NCBI GenBank assembly: GCA_963783245.1
Contig: CAWAMS010000002.1
Location: 1,550,001-1,614,000 of the forward strand
Length of the DNA: 64,000 bases
Reading direction: 5' to 3'
Origin: Bog-473 sp963783245
Lineage (GTDB): Bacteria; Actinomycetota; Acidimicrobiia; Acidimicrobiales; RAAP-2
How positions within the stretch are numbered: the stretch's first letter is position 1; each line of letters begins with the position of its first letter. A program made the position numbers and the translations under genes. Positions 53,158-62,546 of the stretch are shown piece after piece. The notes beneath the pieces are model-generated. The model saw only the letters and a program-made list of their open reading frames with translations. It was not told the DNA's origin and searched no databases.

Positions 53158-53944
53158 ATGGACGAAAAACCCTCTGACGAGGAAGTTCGACAATCGTTCG
53201 CCCGGCAGGTGGGCGCTGTTCTCCGGCGACGATTCACCGTTTGCCGGGCGCTCCACCGCATCGACCCGCTGGGTCGAGCCACTGAGGGCCGACATGTTGG
53301 TCCTCGACGTCGCGTGTGGCGCCGCCCATGTGGCAGAGGAGATCGCACCGCACGTGCGCCAGGTCGTGGGCATCGACTTGACGCCGGACCTCTTGCGACT
53401 CGGAGCCGATCGCCTCGGCGAGGCCGGCGTAGCCAACGTGCTCCTCCAAGAGGGCAACGCGTCCGACCTGCCCTTCCTCGACGGCACCTTCGATCTCGTC
53501 CTCTGCCGCAGTGCCTTGCACCACTTCCGCGACCCCTCGCGCACGGTCCGCGAAATGGCCAGGGTGTGTCGACCGGGTGGTCGAGTGGTCGTCTCCGACC
53601 TGGTGCCGCCCTACGCCGGGGTGAAGGCGGCGTTCGACGATCTCCACCGCCTGCTCGACCCTTCCCACATGGGGGTTCTCCTGAGCGACGAGATCGTCCA
53701 GCTCCTCGCAAAGGAGGTCGGCCCCATCTCCTTCGCCGAGCTGACGGACCCCCATCGGTTTCCACTCGACTACATCTTCAGTGACGTCAGCGATCGGGAA
53801 TCGGTCCGGGCCGCTTTGACGGCCGAGCTGGACGACGGCCCACCCTCGGGCTTCGGGCCGGCGCTGGACTCCGACACCGGGTCGATCTCGGTGACCTTCA
53901 CCTCGGTCACCGTCCAGGCCGTCCGGCCCACGGCAACGCAATGA
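53158..53944 (+). CDS. Class I SAM-dependent methyltransferase
   Basis: ATG 53158 gives MDEKPSDEEVRQSFARQVG. After one extra base near 53210 it continues FSGDDSPFAGRSTASTRWVE. Motif I is MLVLDVACGAAHVAEEIA, motif II VVGIDLTPDLL, and the later FDLVLCRSALHHFRDPSRTV and GGRVVVSDLVPP complete a UbiE-like Rossmann methyltransferase. Divergent from araC. Substrate unknown. Confidence 0.85.
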
Positions 53945-54075
53945 CACGCTGCAGCCTCCCTGGCTGACCCGGGCCGAGCGGAGTCCGCACCTCGTTGGCA
54001 ACCGGAGATGCCACCGAGATCGAATATCTTGGGTCCGGGCGGAGCCAGGCCCGTCATCCCGGCGAGGGGGAGCAG

Positions 54076-54684
54076 ATGCGGATTCGTGACATGAAGCAGT
54101 GGGCGATCGCGCTCGCCTGCGCGGCGATCGTGTTCTGTGCCTCGGTCGGGCCCTCCTCCGCGTCGGCTCCCACGGGCACCCGGGTCGTCGTGGCCAAATA
54201 CGGGTTCTCGGTGACGGTGCCCACGGGTTGGGAGAGGGTCCAACTGACGAAGGACGGCGTCGGCAAGTTGGTCAAACGGATGGACAAAGTGGATCCGTCA
54301 CAAGCCAGCCTCTTGAGCAGTCAGTCCGCCCAGGCGACCATCCGGAAGATGCAGCTCTACGCCATCGGGCCGCTCCAAGGCGGCATGATCCCCAACATGA
54401 ACGTCCTCGTGCAGTCACCCCAGGGGCTTCCCAGTGGGACGTCGTTCTTGACCCAGGTCAAGCAGCTCATGACGGGCACGCTCCACAACGCAGGGTTCAC
54501 GAACGTCACGACCTCGATCGTCCACCTTCCTCTGGGCTCGGCCGTCCAGGGGAACTACACCACGCCCTCGTCTTCGGTGACCATCACGCAGCTCTACATC
54601 TCGCACAAGTCGCACTTCTACATCGTGACGTTCACGCCCTCGTCGGTGGCCGCGCAGATCGAGAACACCTGGCACTGGCAGTAG
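54076..54684 (+). CDS. Exported protein of unknown function
   Basis: 202 residues from ATG 54076 (GAGGGGGAG upstream). The signal peptide (WAIALACAAIVFCASVGPSS) is followed by RVVVAKYGFSVTVPTGWERV, then a beta-rich domain (LPLGSAVQGNYTTPSSSVTI, YISHKSHFYIVTFTPSS). The GFSVTVPTGW strand is common in secreted PsbP/Mog1-like folds of actinobacteria. No catalytic motif seen. Confidence 0.75.
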   Translation: MRIRDMKQWAIALACAAIVFCASVGPSSASAPTGTRVVVAKYGFSVTVPTGWERVQLTKDGVGKLVKRMDKVDPSQASLLSSQSAQATIRKMQLYAIGPLQGGMIPNMNVLVQSPQGLPSGTSFLTQVKQLMTGTLHNAGFTNVTTSIVHLPLGSAVQGNYTTPSSSVTITQLYISHKSHFYIVTFTPSSVAAQIENTWHWQ

Positions 54685-54687
54685 GCC

Positions 54688-55164
54688 TTACGCGGATTCG
54701 AGGGGCATCCGTCGACGATCGCGCAGTGTCAGGAGGGCTTCGGCCGCGGCGAACGCTGCACCGAAGCGGAGTTCGTTCGGCAAGCCTTGTTCCGATTCGT
54801 TCTGCACCCTTTCGTGGAATCGGCGAACCCTCATGGGAAAGGGATTCCGACCGAAGAAATGCAGCAGTGGCTTGTCCAGGTCGAGGAGCGCCGCACCGGC
54901 CATGGCGGCGACCGTCGCCGTACGCGCCCGTTTGGTGGCGACGAGGGTGGCGCCGGTCATGACGGCCAGTCCCAGCACGCCGTCACGCTTGGCTGCGGTG
55001 AGGAATCTGTCGGCCCCGCCGGGAATCCTGGTGTTACATCCCCAGTGGGGCACTGCGTCGAGGGCGAGATGCGAGACCACACCCAGGGCGAATGCCGCCA
55101 CGGGTCGTCGTGACAGCATGCGGCCGATCAGGGCTCCCGAGAGCACATGGTTGGTCACGAACAT
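54688..55164 (-). CDS. Small membrane protein, metal-dependent-hydrolase-like (YdjM type)
   Basis: 158 residues, intact. VTNHVLSGALIGRMLSRRPV, FALGVVSHLALDAVPHWGCN and AMAGAALLDLDKPLLHFFGR show the His/Asp pattern (SHLALDAVPHW) of membrane-bound YdjM-like putative hydrolases. Two or three hydrophobic segments. Convergent with the exported protein, 3 nt between stops. Confidence 0.65.
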   Translation of the reverse strand: MFVTNHVLSGALIGRMLSRRPVAAFALGVVSHLALDAVPHWGCNTRIPGGADRFLTAAKRDGVLGLAVMTGATLVATKRARTATVAAMAGAALLDLDKPLLHFFGRNPFPMRVRRFHERVQNESEQGLPNELRFGAAFAAAEALLTLRDRRRMPLESA

Positions 55165-55384
55165 CGCTCAACTCTCTCAGAACGCGGAAGGTAGGAAATC
55201 GCGGCAGGGCCAAGAGGTGTTGCAACGAGACCGCTCGCCCAATTTCACGCGTCGTCGCCGGCACCCCGAGTGTCCCGCGGGGAGCCCGGGGACGCCTGCT
55301 GATCCCCCCTGGTAGCGCGCCGGTTGCAAATCGGTTGGCGTACGACGCCACGGACCGACTTTCCTTGACTTTTGGCAGGTCAGG

Positions 55385-55485
55385 GTGTCAATGTGGAGGC
55401 GCAGTCGAAAAGGCAAACCTCTCGTGAGAGAGGGACGCAAAGTTACGGGACTCTCTGAGTCGGCCGGGCCGCCGAAATTAGCGAA
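55385..55485 (+). ncRNA. Cyclic-di-GMP-I (GEMM-I) riboswitch aptamer
   Basis: The two GEMM hallmarks are present in order and spacing: GGCAAACC at 55412-55419 and GGGACGCAAAG at 55432-55442. Between them TCTC-GTGA-GAGA forms the short helix capped by a GNRA tetraloop that docks in this fold. A second hairpin follows (GACTC 55449-55453, GAGTC 55457-55461), then GCCGCCGAAA. By alignment with the Vibrio Vc2 aptamer, the G that pairs with the ligand (G20) corresponds to 55412 and the intercalating A47 to 55439, so c-di-GMP rather than cGAMP is expected. The closing helix P1 was not traced with certainty. Confidence 0.82.
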
Positions 55486-55508
55486 GACGTGTAGCTACTT
55501 TCCCAGCG

Positions 55509-55524
55509 ACCCGAGACTCCGGGT
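55509..55524 (+). promoter_or_regulatory. Possible riboswitch expression-platform hairpin
   Basis: ACCCG and CGGGT flank a 6-nt loop and end immediately before GGAAAGGG, the ribosome binding site of the gene at 55537. A helix here could affect access to that site depending on ligand binding upstream. Structural inference only. Confidence 0.4.
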
Positions 55525-55536
55525 GGAAAGGGAAAC

Positions 55537-55770
55537 GTGCACACGAGCATTCTTCACAAACAGCGGCCCGGAGTCTGTCACCACTGTGGTTGGAGAGGGA
55601 ACGTCGGAAAGGTTCACCGACGCGATCGCCGTCACATTGCCTCGGGGAACGCCCATGGTCGCCTGTGCGAAGAATGTGTGGCTCTCCTCTTCCAAGGTCA
55701 GACCGAGTTTCGTGACGCCCACAGCGGGCATGCCGGTCTGCGCGCCGTCCAAGCCCGCGAAGTCGCCTGA
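55537..55770 (+). CDS. Small zinc-ribbon protein controlled by the riboswitch
   Basis: 77 residues from GTG 55537 with GGAAAGGG 4 nt upstream. PGVCHHCGWRGNVGKVHRRD and NAHGRLCEECVALLFQGQTE give two CxxC pairs 27 residues apart, a zinc-ribbon or HNH-like knuckle. The tail is polar. It is the first frame after the c-di-GMP aptamer with a good start and conserved-looking metal pairs. Frames on the opposite strand overlap it (55495-55782) but would not be served by the riboswitch. Role unknown; nucleic-acid binding is possible. Confidence 0.6.
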   Translation: MHTSILHKQRPGVCHHCGWRGNVGKVHRRDRRHIASGNAHGRLCEECVALLFQGQTEFRDAHSGHAGLRAVQAREVA

Positions 55771-56078
55771 GCCCGTGGTCATCGACCATCGCCGTCGGAC
55801 GCATCGTCATCGACCGGGAACGCCCGAGCGTCCCTTCGATCCACCTTTGGGATGGTCGCCCCGGAACGCCACGGTGGTCATCCGGATGTTGCCTGATCCC
55901 GAGCCGATGCCGATCGTGGAGTACCCGATGCCAGACGCGCACCCTTCCGCCGGTGCCCCGATGTACGAGGCTCTCCCAGAGGATTCGTAACCGCCGCTCC
56001 CCCGGCTTCGTCCGTATACTCGGCCATTCCGACTGATCCCCTCGGAAGAGCCGGACGGGACCCCAGGAGAAGAGCGAC
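55771..56078. other. 308-nt stretch before the TauD gene
   Basis: No confident gene. A plus-strand frame to 55990 and minus-strand frames overlap here without recognisable domains. AGGAGAAG at 56065-56072 is the ribosome binding site for 56079. Confidence 0.4.
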
Positions 56079-56963
56079 ATGACGACCGTGGCCTCGAAAG
56101 TGGAGCTGGCCATCACTCCCCTCACCGGCACGACCGGTGCCGAAATCCGGGGGGTCGACCTGCACGAGACGCTGGCCGAATCGACCGTGGCGGACATTCT
56201 GGCGGCCCTCGTCGAGTACAAGGTGATCTTCTTTCCCGGTCAGCATCTCTCGGCGGCCGAGCATCTGGCGTTCGCCGCGCAATGTGGCGAGATCACCGAG
56301 GCGCATCCGCTCTCGCGCGGCAACCAGGGGTACCCGGGGCTCCACGAGATCAACTACAGCGAGATCCGCCAGACCTCCGCCAGCCGCCCCAATCCCCTGA
56401 AGAAGCCCCGGCTCGACGGCTGGCACACCGACGTCACGTTCATGCCGACGCCGCCCATGGGGTCGATCCTCAACGCATTGGCCATGCCCGAACGGGGTGG
56501 GGACACGGTCTTCGCCAACACGGAGGCGGCCTACGAGGGCCTGTCCGAGCCGTTCCGGCGTTTCCTCGACGGCCTGGTGGCCGTGCACGACGGTGAGGGA
56601 CCATTCGGAGAAGGTCTGCGCAAGGACGGCTTCGCCGAATGGGATGGGCAGAGGTTCACCGAGTTCGTTCCGGTCGAGCACCCGCTGGTACGGACCCATC
56701 CGGTGAGCGGTAAGAAGTGCCTCTTCGTCAACCCGGAGTTCACCTCCCACATCAAGGGGTTCTCCCGTCGGGAGAGCGACGGCATTCTGGAACTGCTCTA
56801 CGAGCACATGATCCAGCAGAAGTATCTCGTTCGCTACAACTGGAACGCGGGTGACCTCGGTTTCTGGGACAACCGGGCCACGATGCACTTCGTCGTCATC
56901 GACTACGGCACCCAGCACCGTCTGATTCAACGGGTGACACTCAGGGGCGAGCGCCCGTTCTGA
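56079..56963 (+). CDS. TauD/TfdA-family Fe(II)/2-oxoglutarate dioxygenase
   Basis: An intact 294-residue protein. GWHTDVTFMPTPPMGSILNA holds the HxD iron ligands; NRATMHFVVIDYGTQHRLIQ the distal His; RVTLRGERPF the Arg for 2-oxoglutarate. VIFFPGQHLSAAEHLAFAAQ is the usual N-terminal block. Members hydroxylate taurine, alkyl sulfates, phenoxyacetates or carnitine precursors. The substrate here is not evident. Confidence 0.9.
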   Translation: MTTVASKVELAITPLTGTTGAEIRGVDLHETLAESTVADILAALVEYKVIFFPGQHLSAAEHLAFAAQCGEITEAHPLSRGNQGYPGLHEINYSEIRQTSASRPNPLKKPRLDGWHTDVTFMPTPPMGSILNALAMPERGGDTVFANTEAAYEGLSEPFRRFLDGLVAVHDGEGPFGEGLRKDGFAEWDGQRFTEFVPVEHPLVRTHPVSGKKCLFVNPEFTSHIKGFSRRESDGILELLYEHMIQQKYLVRYNWNAGDLGFWDNRATMHFVVIDYGTQHRLIQRVTLRGERPF

Positions 56964-57045
56964 TCTGACCGCCGGGGCCAGAAATACCTGGCGGACTCCC
57001 ATCTGGAACTCATCTGTCGTCCAGGTGAGACAGCCATGATCGGGT

Positions 57046-58263
57046 GTGGTTCTTGAGGCCCACAGGACGACAGCGGAATCGCCGGCACCCACGGCCCCCG
57101 TCCTCGATCCTCCGGGAAGGTATCTGCGTCAGTACGACGTGTTCCGGGTGGTCACGCTCATCTGCGTGATAGCCCAGCATTCCATCCTGTGGACCGTCAC
57201 CGGTTCGAGCGTGGCGGGCTGGGGGTTGGTCATGCTGCTCCACTACACGCGCAACGCGTTCTTCTTCCTCAGCGCGTTCGTCGCCGCGTACGCCCAGTTC
57301 ACTCGACCGCGGGCGATCGGGCCTCTGTGGTACCGCCGATTGACGCAGATCCTCGTCCCCTACCTGGTCTGGACCGCGATCTACTACACCTATTCCCGCC
57401 TGAAGTCGCCGACTCCGGACGCCTGGGGCCTGCTCGGGCATGACCTCTACAACGGCTATTACCAGCTGTACTTCCTGGTTGTCCTGGCGCAGTTCTTCGT
57501 GCTGCTCCCCGGACTGCTGTGGCTGATCAGGGCGACACGGCGCCACCACGCGATGTTGCTCGGGGTCAGCTTCACCCTCCAGGTGGCCATGACGACGGTC
57601 AGCCACTACGCCAAGGCACCGACGGGGTGGGAGCACACCTGGAATGGCGTCGCCAATGTGCTCATCCAGACACGCTGGATCACCGGCTACCAGTTCTATT
57701 TCATCGCCGGACTGGTTGCGGCCGCGCACGCAGACGAGCTCCATCGTTTCGTGGACCGCCATATGCGATCGATCCTGACCGCAGTGGTGGCGGTCGGGGT
57801 GGCCACGGAAGGGTATTACCTGATCACCGAGGCGGTGATTCACAACCCCGGCCGGGCCTCGGATCTCTACCAACCGATTGCCATCGCGTGGTTCTGCGCG
57901 GCCATCATCGGCCTCATCGCCCTCGGCCGCCTGTGGTCTCGTCGCGAAATCGCAGAGCCACCCACGCCGGCCGGTCGCGTACTGGAGTGGGGCTCGAATG
58001 CTTCCGGGGGTTTCTACCTGGCCCACGTCCTGGTGCTCCAACTCATCATCGGCGTGCTCGAATGGAGCGGCGCGGTCGACGCCATGTCATGGGTCCGAAC
58101 GGGTTGGATCCTCTTCTTCGGGACGCTGGCCGGTACCAGCCTTTTGATAACAATTCTGTTGCGCACACGGCTCCGCTTCGTGTTGACCGGTCCGAACAGG
58201 AGCGACCAACGAAGAAAGCTGAGGCCCGACTACGGCGGATTGGCGCACACGCAACGCCAGTAG
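57046..58263 (+). CDS. Acyltransferase-3 family membrane protein
   Basis: An intact 405-residue protein from GTG 57046, with about ten membrane helices. YDVFRVVTLICVIAQHSILW carries the conserved His after the first helix; NAFFFLSAFVAAYAQF and WYRRLTQILVPYLVWTAIYY are typical of acyltransferase-3 proteins that O-acylate extracellular sugars or lipids. It ends in a basic cytosolic tail. Donor and acceptor unknown. Confidence 0.85.
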   Translation: MVLEAHRTTAESPAPTAPVLDPPGRYLRQYDVFRVVTLICVIAQHSILWTVTGSSVAGWGLVMLLHYTRNAFFFLSAFVAAYAQFTRPRAIGPLWYRRLTQILVPYLVWTAIYYTYSRLKSPTPDAWGLLGHDLYNGYYQLYFLVVLAQFFVLLPGLLWLIRATRRHHAMLLGVSFTLQVAMTTVSHYAKAPTGWEHTWNGVANVLIQTRWITGYQFYFIAGLVAAAHADELHRFVDRHMRSILTAVVAVGVATEGYYLITEAVIHNPGRASDLYQPIAIAWFCAAIIGLIALGRLWSRREIAEPPTPAGRVLEWGSNASGGFYLAHVLVLQLIIGVLEWSGAVDAMSWVRTGWILFFGTLAGTSLLITILLRTRLRFVLTGPNRSDQRRKLRPDYGGLAHTQRQ

Positions 58264-58267
58264 ATCG

Positions 58268-59306
58268 TCAGCTCTTCTTCTCGTCGTGACCGCCGAACCC
58301 CTTGCGCATGGCCGAGAGGACCTTGTTGGCAAAGTCATCGAGCCCGCGAGAGGCGAATCGGGAGTAGAGCGAGGCGGTGAGCACCGGGGCGGGGACCCCC
58401 TCGTCGATGGCGGCGATGGAGGTCCACCTCCCCTCGCCGGAGTCCGAGACGTGGCCGGCGAACTCGCCCAGCTCGGGTGACTCGTACAGAGCTGTCGCGG
58501 TCAGGTCGAGCAGCCACGATTCCACGACACTCCCCCGCCGCCAGACTTCGGTCACCGCAGTCGTGTCGATGTCGTACTGGTAGAACTCGGGCTCCTCGAG
58601 GGGTGCCGTCTCTGCATCTCCTGCGACGACGGGCTTCTTGCCGGCATTGGCATTGTGCAGGATGTTCAAGCCCTCGGCGAACGAGGCCATCATGCCGTAC
58701 TCGATGCCGTTGTGGACCATTTTGACGAAGTGGCCGGCGCCGTTGGGGCCGCAATGCAGAAACCCCAGTTCTTCATCGGTGGGATCCCCCGTCCGCCCCG
58801 GGGTACGGGGCGCCGTCCCCAAGCCGGGCGCGATGGTGGCGAAAATGGGACGGAGGTGCTGCACGATGTCGGTCTCCCCGCCGATCATCAGGCAGAAGCC
58901 CCGTTCGATCCCCCACACGCCGCCACTCGTCCCGCAGTCGATGTGATGGATGCCCTTCTCCGACAGGGCCTTGGCGTGGCGGATGTCGTCTCGGTAATAC
59001 GAGTTACCTCCGTCGATGATGATGTCCCCGCTCGACAGGTGGGAGCCGAGCTCCTCGATGGTCTTCTGGGTGATGTCCCCGGCCGGCACCATCACCCACG
59101 TCGCGCGCGGCGGGGTCAGCTTCTCGACGAATTCGGCCATCGAGTTGGCCCCGGTGGCGCCCTCGCGCCACCATGGCCTTCACTGCATCGGGGTTGACGT
59201 CGTAGGCCACGCAGGTGTGGCCATCGCGCATCAACCGGCCGACAATGCCTGCGCCCATCCGGCCGAGTCCGACCATGCCGAGCTGCATCGGGTTGCTTGT
59301 GGCCAT
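58268..59306 (-). CDS. gnd: 6-phosphogluconate dehydrogenase (decarboxylating), short type
   Basis: ATG 59306 with GAGGAG upstream. MQLGMVGLGRMGAGIVGRLM is the NAD(P) motif. After one extra base near 59163 it continues MAEFVEKLTPPRATWVMVPA, GDIIIDGGNSYYRDDIRHAK, IDCGTSGGVWGIERGFCLMI and GAGHFVKMVHNGIEYGMMAS with catalytic Lys and substrate-binding His/Asn. About 345 residues, the short bacterial class (YqeC/GntZ). Converts 6-phosphogluconate to ribulose 5-phosphate. Confidence 0.9.
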
Positions 59307-59425
59307 CGCCGTCTCCTCTGTCCTGGGTGCCAGCCTGACATTACTCATCACGACTGGATCGCTAGTCTCTGGCCGGCCAACTCTGGCCCTCCCCACATCT
59401 GGGCGACCCGGAAGGACACTCTCTC

Positions 59426-60794
59426 ATGGCGCAGCGTCTTCACCTGCGTGGCCTGCGGAAGGTCGCGGCCATAGGTCTAGGCCTCGGAACTGTTATGGCC
59501 GGAGCAGCCACACTGCCTGCCGCCGCCAAGACGACAGTCGTGAGAGCAGCACTTCCTCCGGGGAAGATCAACCACATCATCGTGATCGAGTTCGAGAACG
59601 AGGGCTACCAGACGACCTTCGGGCCCGGCTCGGCCGCCACCTATCTGAACGGCACGCTGCGCCCGGAGGGGGAACTCCTGCAGAACTACTACGCCACCGG
59701 CCACAACAGCCTCGACAACTACATCGCCCAGGTGTCGGGCCAGGCGCCCACCGAGGACACGCAGGCCGACTGCGCCGACAACGGATTCGCGTTCGCCAAC
59801 GTCGAACCCGGCACCTCCGACCCGAACCAAGCGGTCAATCCCGGCCAAGTGGACGGCGAGGGATGCGTCTACCCGAGCAGCGTGAACACCATCGCCAACC
59901 AGCTCGACGCCAAGTACCCGCCCAGTCCCAAGACCTCAGTTGCATCATGGCGCGCCTACGAACAGGACATGGGGAACACGCCCTCACGCGACGGCGGTGT
60001 CCCCGATCCGACCGGAGGGACCGATTGCGGGCACCCGGCCATCGGCGCGCCGGACAACGCGGAGTTCGCCACGTCGGTCGACCAGTACACCTCCCGGCAC
60101 AACCCCTTCGTCTGGTTCCATTCCATCATTGACAAGTCAGCGGAGTGCAACGCCAATGTCGTGCCTCTGGGGACCCTGGGCGCCAATGGCGTTCCAGCGC
60201 CCACCGGGCACCTGGCCATCGATCTACGCAGCGAGAAGACCACGCCCCGATTCGCCTTCATCACGCCCAATCTCTGCAGCGATGGACACGACGGCACGTG
60301 CGCCGGCACCAACAGCACAGGGGGCCACGCCGGCGGTCTCACCGGTGCCGATGAGTTCCTCCATGCCTGGATGCCGCTGATCCTCAACTCCCCCGCGTAC
60401 AAGCACGGCGACACGCTGGTGGTCATCACCTTCGACGAGGCTGACGTCGACCCGTCCACCCCGGCCTATGCCGCAGCATGTTGCAACGAGACGACGGGAC
60501 CCAACACCCACGCCCCCGGCAATGCCGGTTTGGCCACCGACACGGCGCCGGGGGGAGGCCAGGTCGGAGCGCTGCTCCTCAACCCCAAATACGTGACGGC
60601 CGGCTCAACCGACACGACGGGTTCCTACAACCACTACTCCGCCCTGCGCAGCTACGAGGACCTCCTCGGGCTGACCACCGGCGGGAGCGATGGCGCGGGC
60701 CACCTGGGCTTTGCCGCGCGCCAAGGGCCTCGCGCCCTTCGGTACCGACGTCTTCAGCAGCGCGACGGCAGCGAAGGCGCGCAAACACAAATAG
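59426..60794 (+). CDS. Secreted phosphoesterase (phospholipase C / acid phosphatase family)
   Basis: The signal peptide (KVAAIGLGLGTVMAGAATLP, cut near AAAKT) precedes a PF04185-type domain: INHIIVIEFENEGYQTTFGP, NYYATGHNSLDNYIAQVSGQ, TLVVITFDEADVDPS and GGGQVGALLLNPKYV. The Glu/Asn and Asp residues in these blocks bind metal. One extra base near 60718 displaces the end; corrected, it finishes LAPFGTDVFSSATAAKARKH with TAG 60792-60794. It probably releases phosphate from organic esters outside the cell. Confidence 0.85.
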
Positions 60795-61068
60795 CGAATG
60801 TTTGCAAAGACGAGTTATCACGCGGGTGTGTGAACGCTCGGTGAAATCGTGCCGCTCTTCAAGACACGAGTAACTCTCGACCCATTTTCATAACCTCCTC
60901 GCATCTGAAAGAATCCTGTCGGCGGCCTGAGAAACCCCTTGGGGAGCAGGTTGGCTGAGTGGAGATTCCGAGCGTGCGCCTGTCAGTGCTGGGTGAGAAC
61001 AGCAGGGCTTTGGTTGAGCAACGAACGGTGCGCACGTAGGGAAACGGGTGAGTGTGACGGAAGTTTAA
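60795..61068. other. 274-nt intergenic stretch before the polysaccharide locus
   Basis: No gene, RNA motif or strong hairpin recognised. GGAAG at 61059-61063 is the proposed ribosome binding site for GTG 61069. The base composition begins to fall here relative to the rest of the window. Confidence 0.45.
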
Positions 61069-62546
61069 GTGGTAGCCAACCTGATAGGAGAGCGCGAGTC
61101 GACCACGATGGACATGGTCGACGGGACTGCCGCGACTCCGATCACGGGTGATCAGTGGCCTGTCGCCTTACTGGTGGCTGTCGACTTTGTCGCGGCCGCC
61201 ATCTCTCTTCCGCTGGCGTTGGTCATTTTGGCGCTCAGCTCAGAATCGACGGAAAACTCGCTCGTTCATTTCTGGGGAAATCTCAAAACCGAATCATTCT
61301 TTCCGTTGGCGATAGTCATCGCTTTGGCTATAGCGGGCTTCTACCGCTCGAGTCGGCGTGCTCGTTACGAAAGTAGCTTCTCGGAATTGAAGGAACTGGC
61401 AATTGCGCTCTGTGCCGGGTGCGTTCTGTCCATTGGCTTCAGTGTGTTTCTGCACGTGACGTTCGGGGTCAGAGAGGCCTACTCCACGCAACTCCTCCTC
61501 GCCGCCATTGTCGCGACCGCCTTGGTGACAATCGCGCACGCGACCCTCAGCGCAATCCGACGCGATGTCCACTCTCGGGTCCTCATCGTAGGTTCGGGCA
61601 ACCTGGTCGATCGCATCACCACCTATTTCAACCTGACAAAGGGAGTGGAAGTGGTGGGACGGGTGGTGGACGCAACCACGAATGAGGATGGGTCGCTCGG
61701 GACCGTGGAAGACCTTCCCCAGCTCTGCGACAAGTTCGGCGCCAACCGCATCATCGTCGCATTTCCAACCGTGCTTTCGCACGATTCCATTACCATCCTC
61801 CGCTCGCTGCCTCGATCGGTCCACATCGCTATCGTCCCCCGTTACTTCGAACTCATTTCCTGGAGATCTCGGATTACGGACCTCTACGGTCTCCCTCTCG
61901 TCGAGGTGGCGCCGGCACATTTCAGCGGATGGGACCGATTTCTCAAACGTGCGTTTGATGTGATCGTCGGGCTCGCTGCTGCTTCTCGTCCTCACCCCCG
62001 TAGCTCTGATCCTCTCGGTACTGGTCAAGCTCAGCTCACCCGGGCCGGTGCTCTTCCGACAGGAACGCGTGGGGCGTGACCGAAAACCCTTCAACATTTA
62101 CAAGTTCCGATCGATGGAGATCGGCGAATCGCCACACGAACGACGAGCCAGAAACCTCCGCACGAAATGCCACAGTTCCTCTCCACGAACTGCGAAACAA
62201 GTCAGTTGAAGCCGAACGCATCACCCGCATTGGCGGCTTTATGCGCCGAACGGGACTGGATGAGATACCTCAGTTCCTCAACGTCCTTTTGGGGGACATG
62301 TCGCTTGTGGGTCCCCGGCCCTTCACCGAGAGTGAGTCCGAGACCTTTACGAGTTGGCAAGCCCGGAGATTTGAACTGCGGCCGGGCATCACCGGCCTGT
62401 GGCAGGTCTCCGGTCGAAACGACCTCAGCATGGACGATCTCCGCCGTCTCGACTACCTCTACGTGGCCAGCTGGTCTCTGTGGTGGGATATCAAGATCGT
62501 CTGGGACACGCCGAGGGCCATGGTACGGGGGTTTGGTGCGTACTGA
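61069..62546 (+). CDS. Polyprenyl-phosphate sugar-1-phosphate transferase (WbaP/CpsE type)
   Basis: The N-terminal half has four or five helices (VALLVAVDFVAAAISLPLAL, FFPLAIVIALAIAGFYRSSR) and a CoA-binding-like domain (RVLIVGSGNLVDRITTYFNL). The C-terminal half is the bacterial sugar transferase: FLKRAFDVIVGL, then LSSPGPVLFRQERVGRDRKP, FNIYKFRSM, MRRTGLDEIPQFLNVLLGDM, SLVGPRP and PGITGLWQVSGRND. Two one-base insertions (near 61970 and near 62170) interrupt it. It transfers a hexose-1-phosphate to undecaprenyl phosphate, the first step in an exopolysaccharide unit. Confidence 0.88.

Noticed and set aside
55478..55990. Long opposite-strand frames overlapping the riboswitch gene, including a balanced-looking 95-residue minus-strand frame (55495-55782)
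   Set aside because: They lack recognisable domains and good ribosome binding sites. The plus-strand 77-residue frame has a ribosome binding site, metal pairs and the upstream aptamer.
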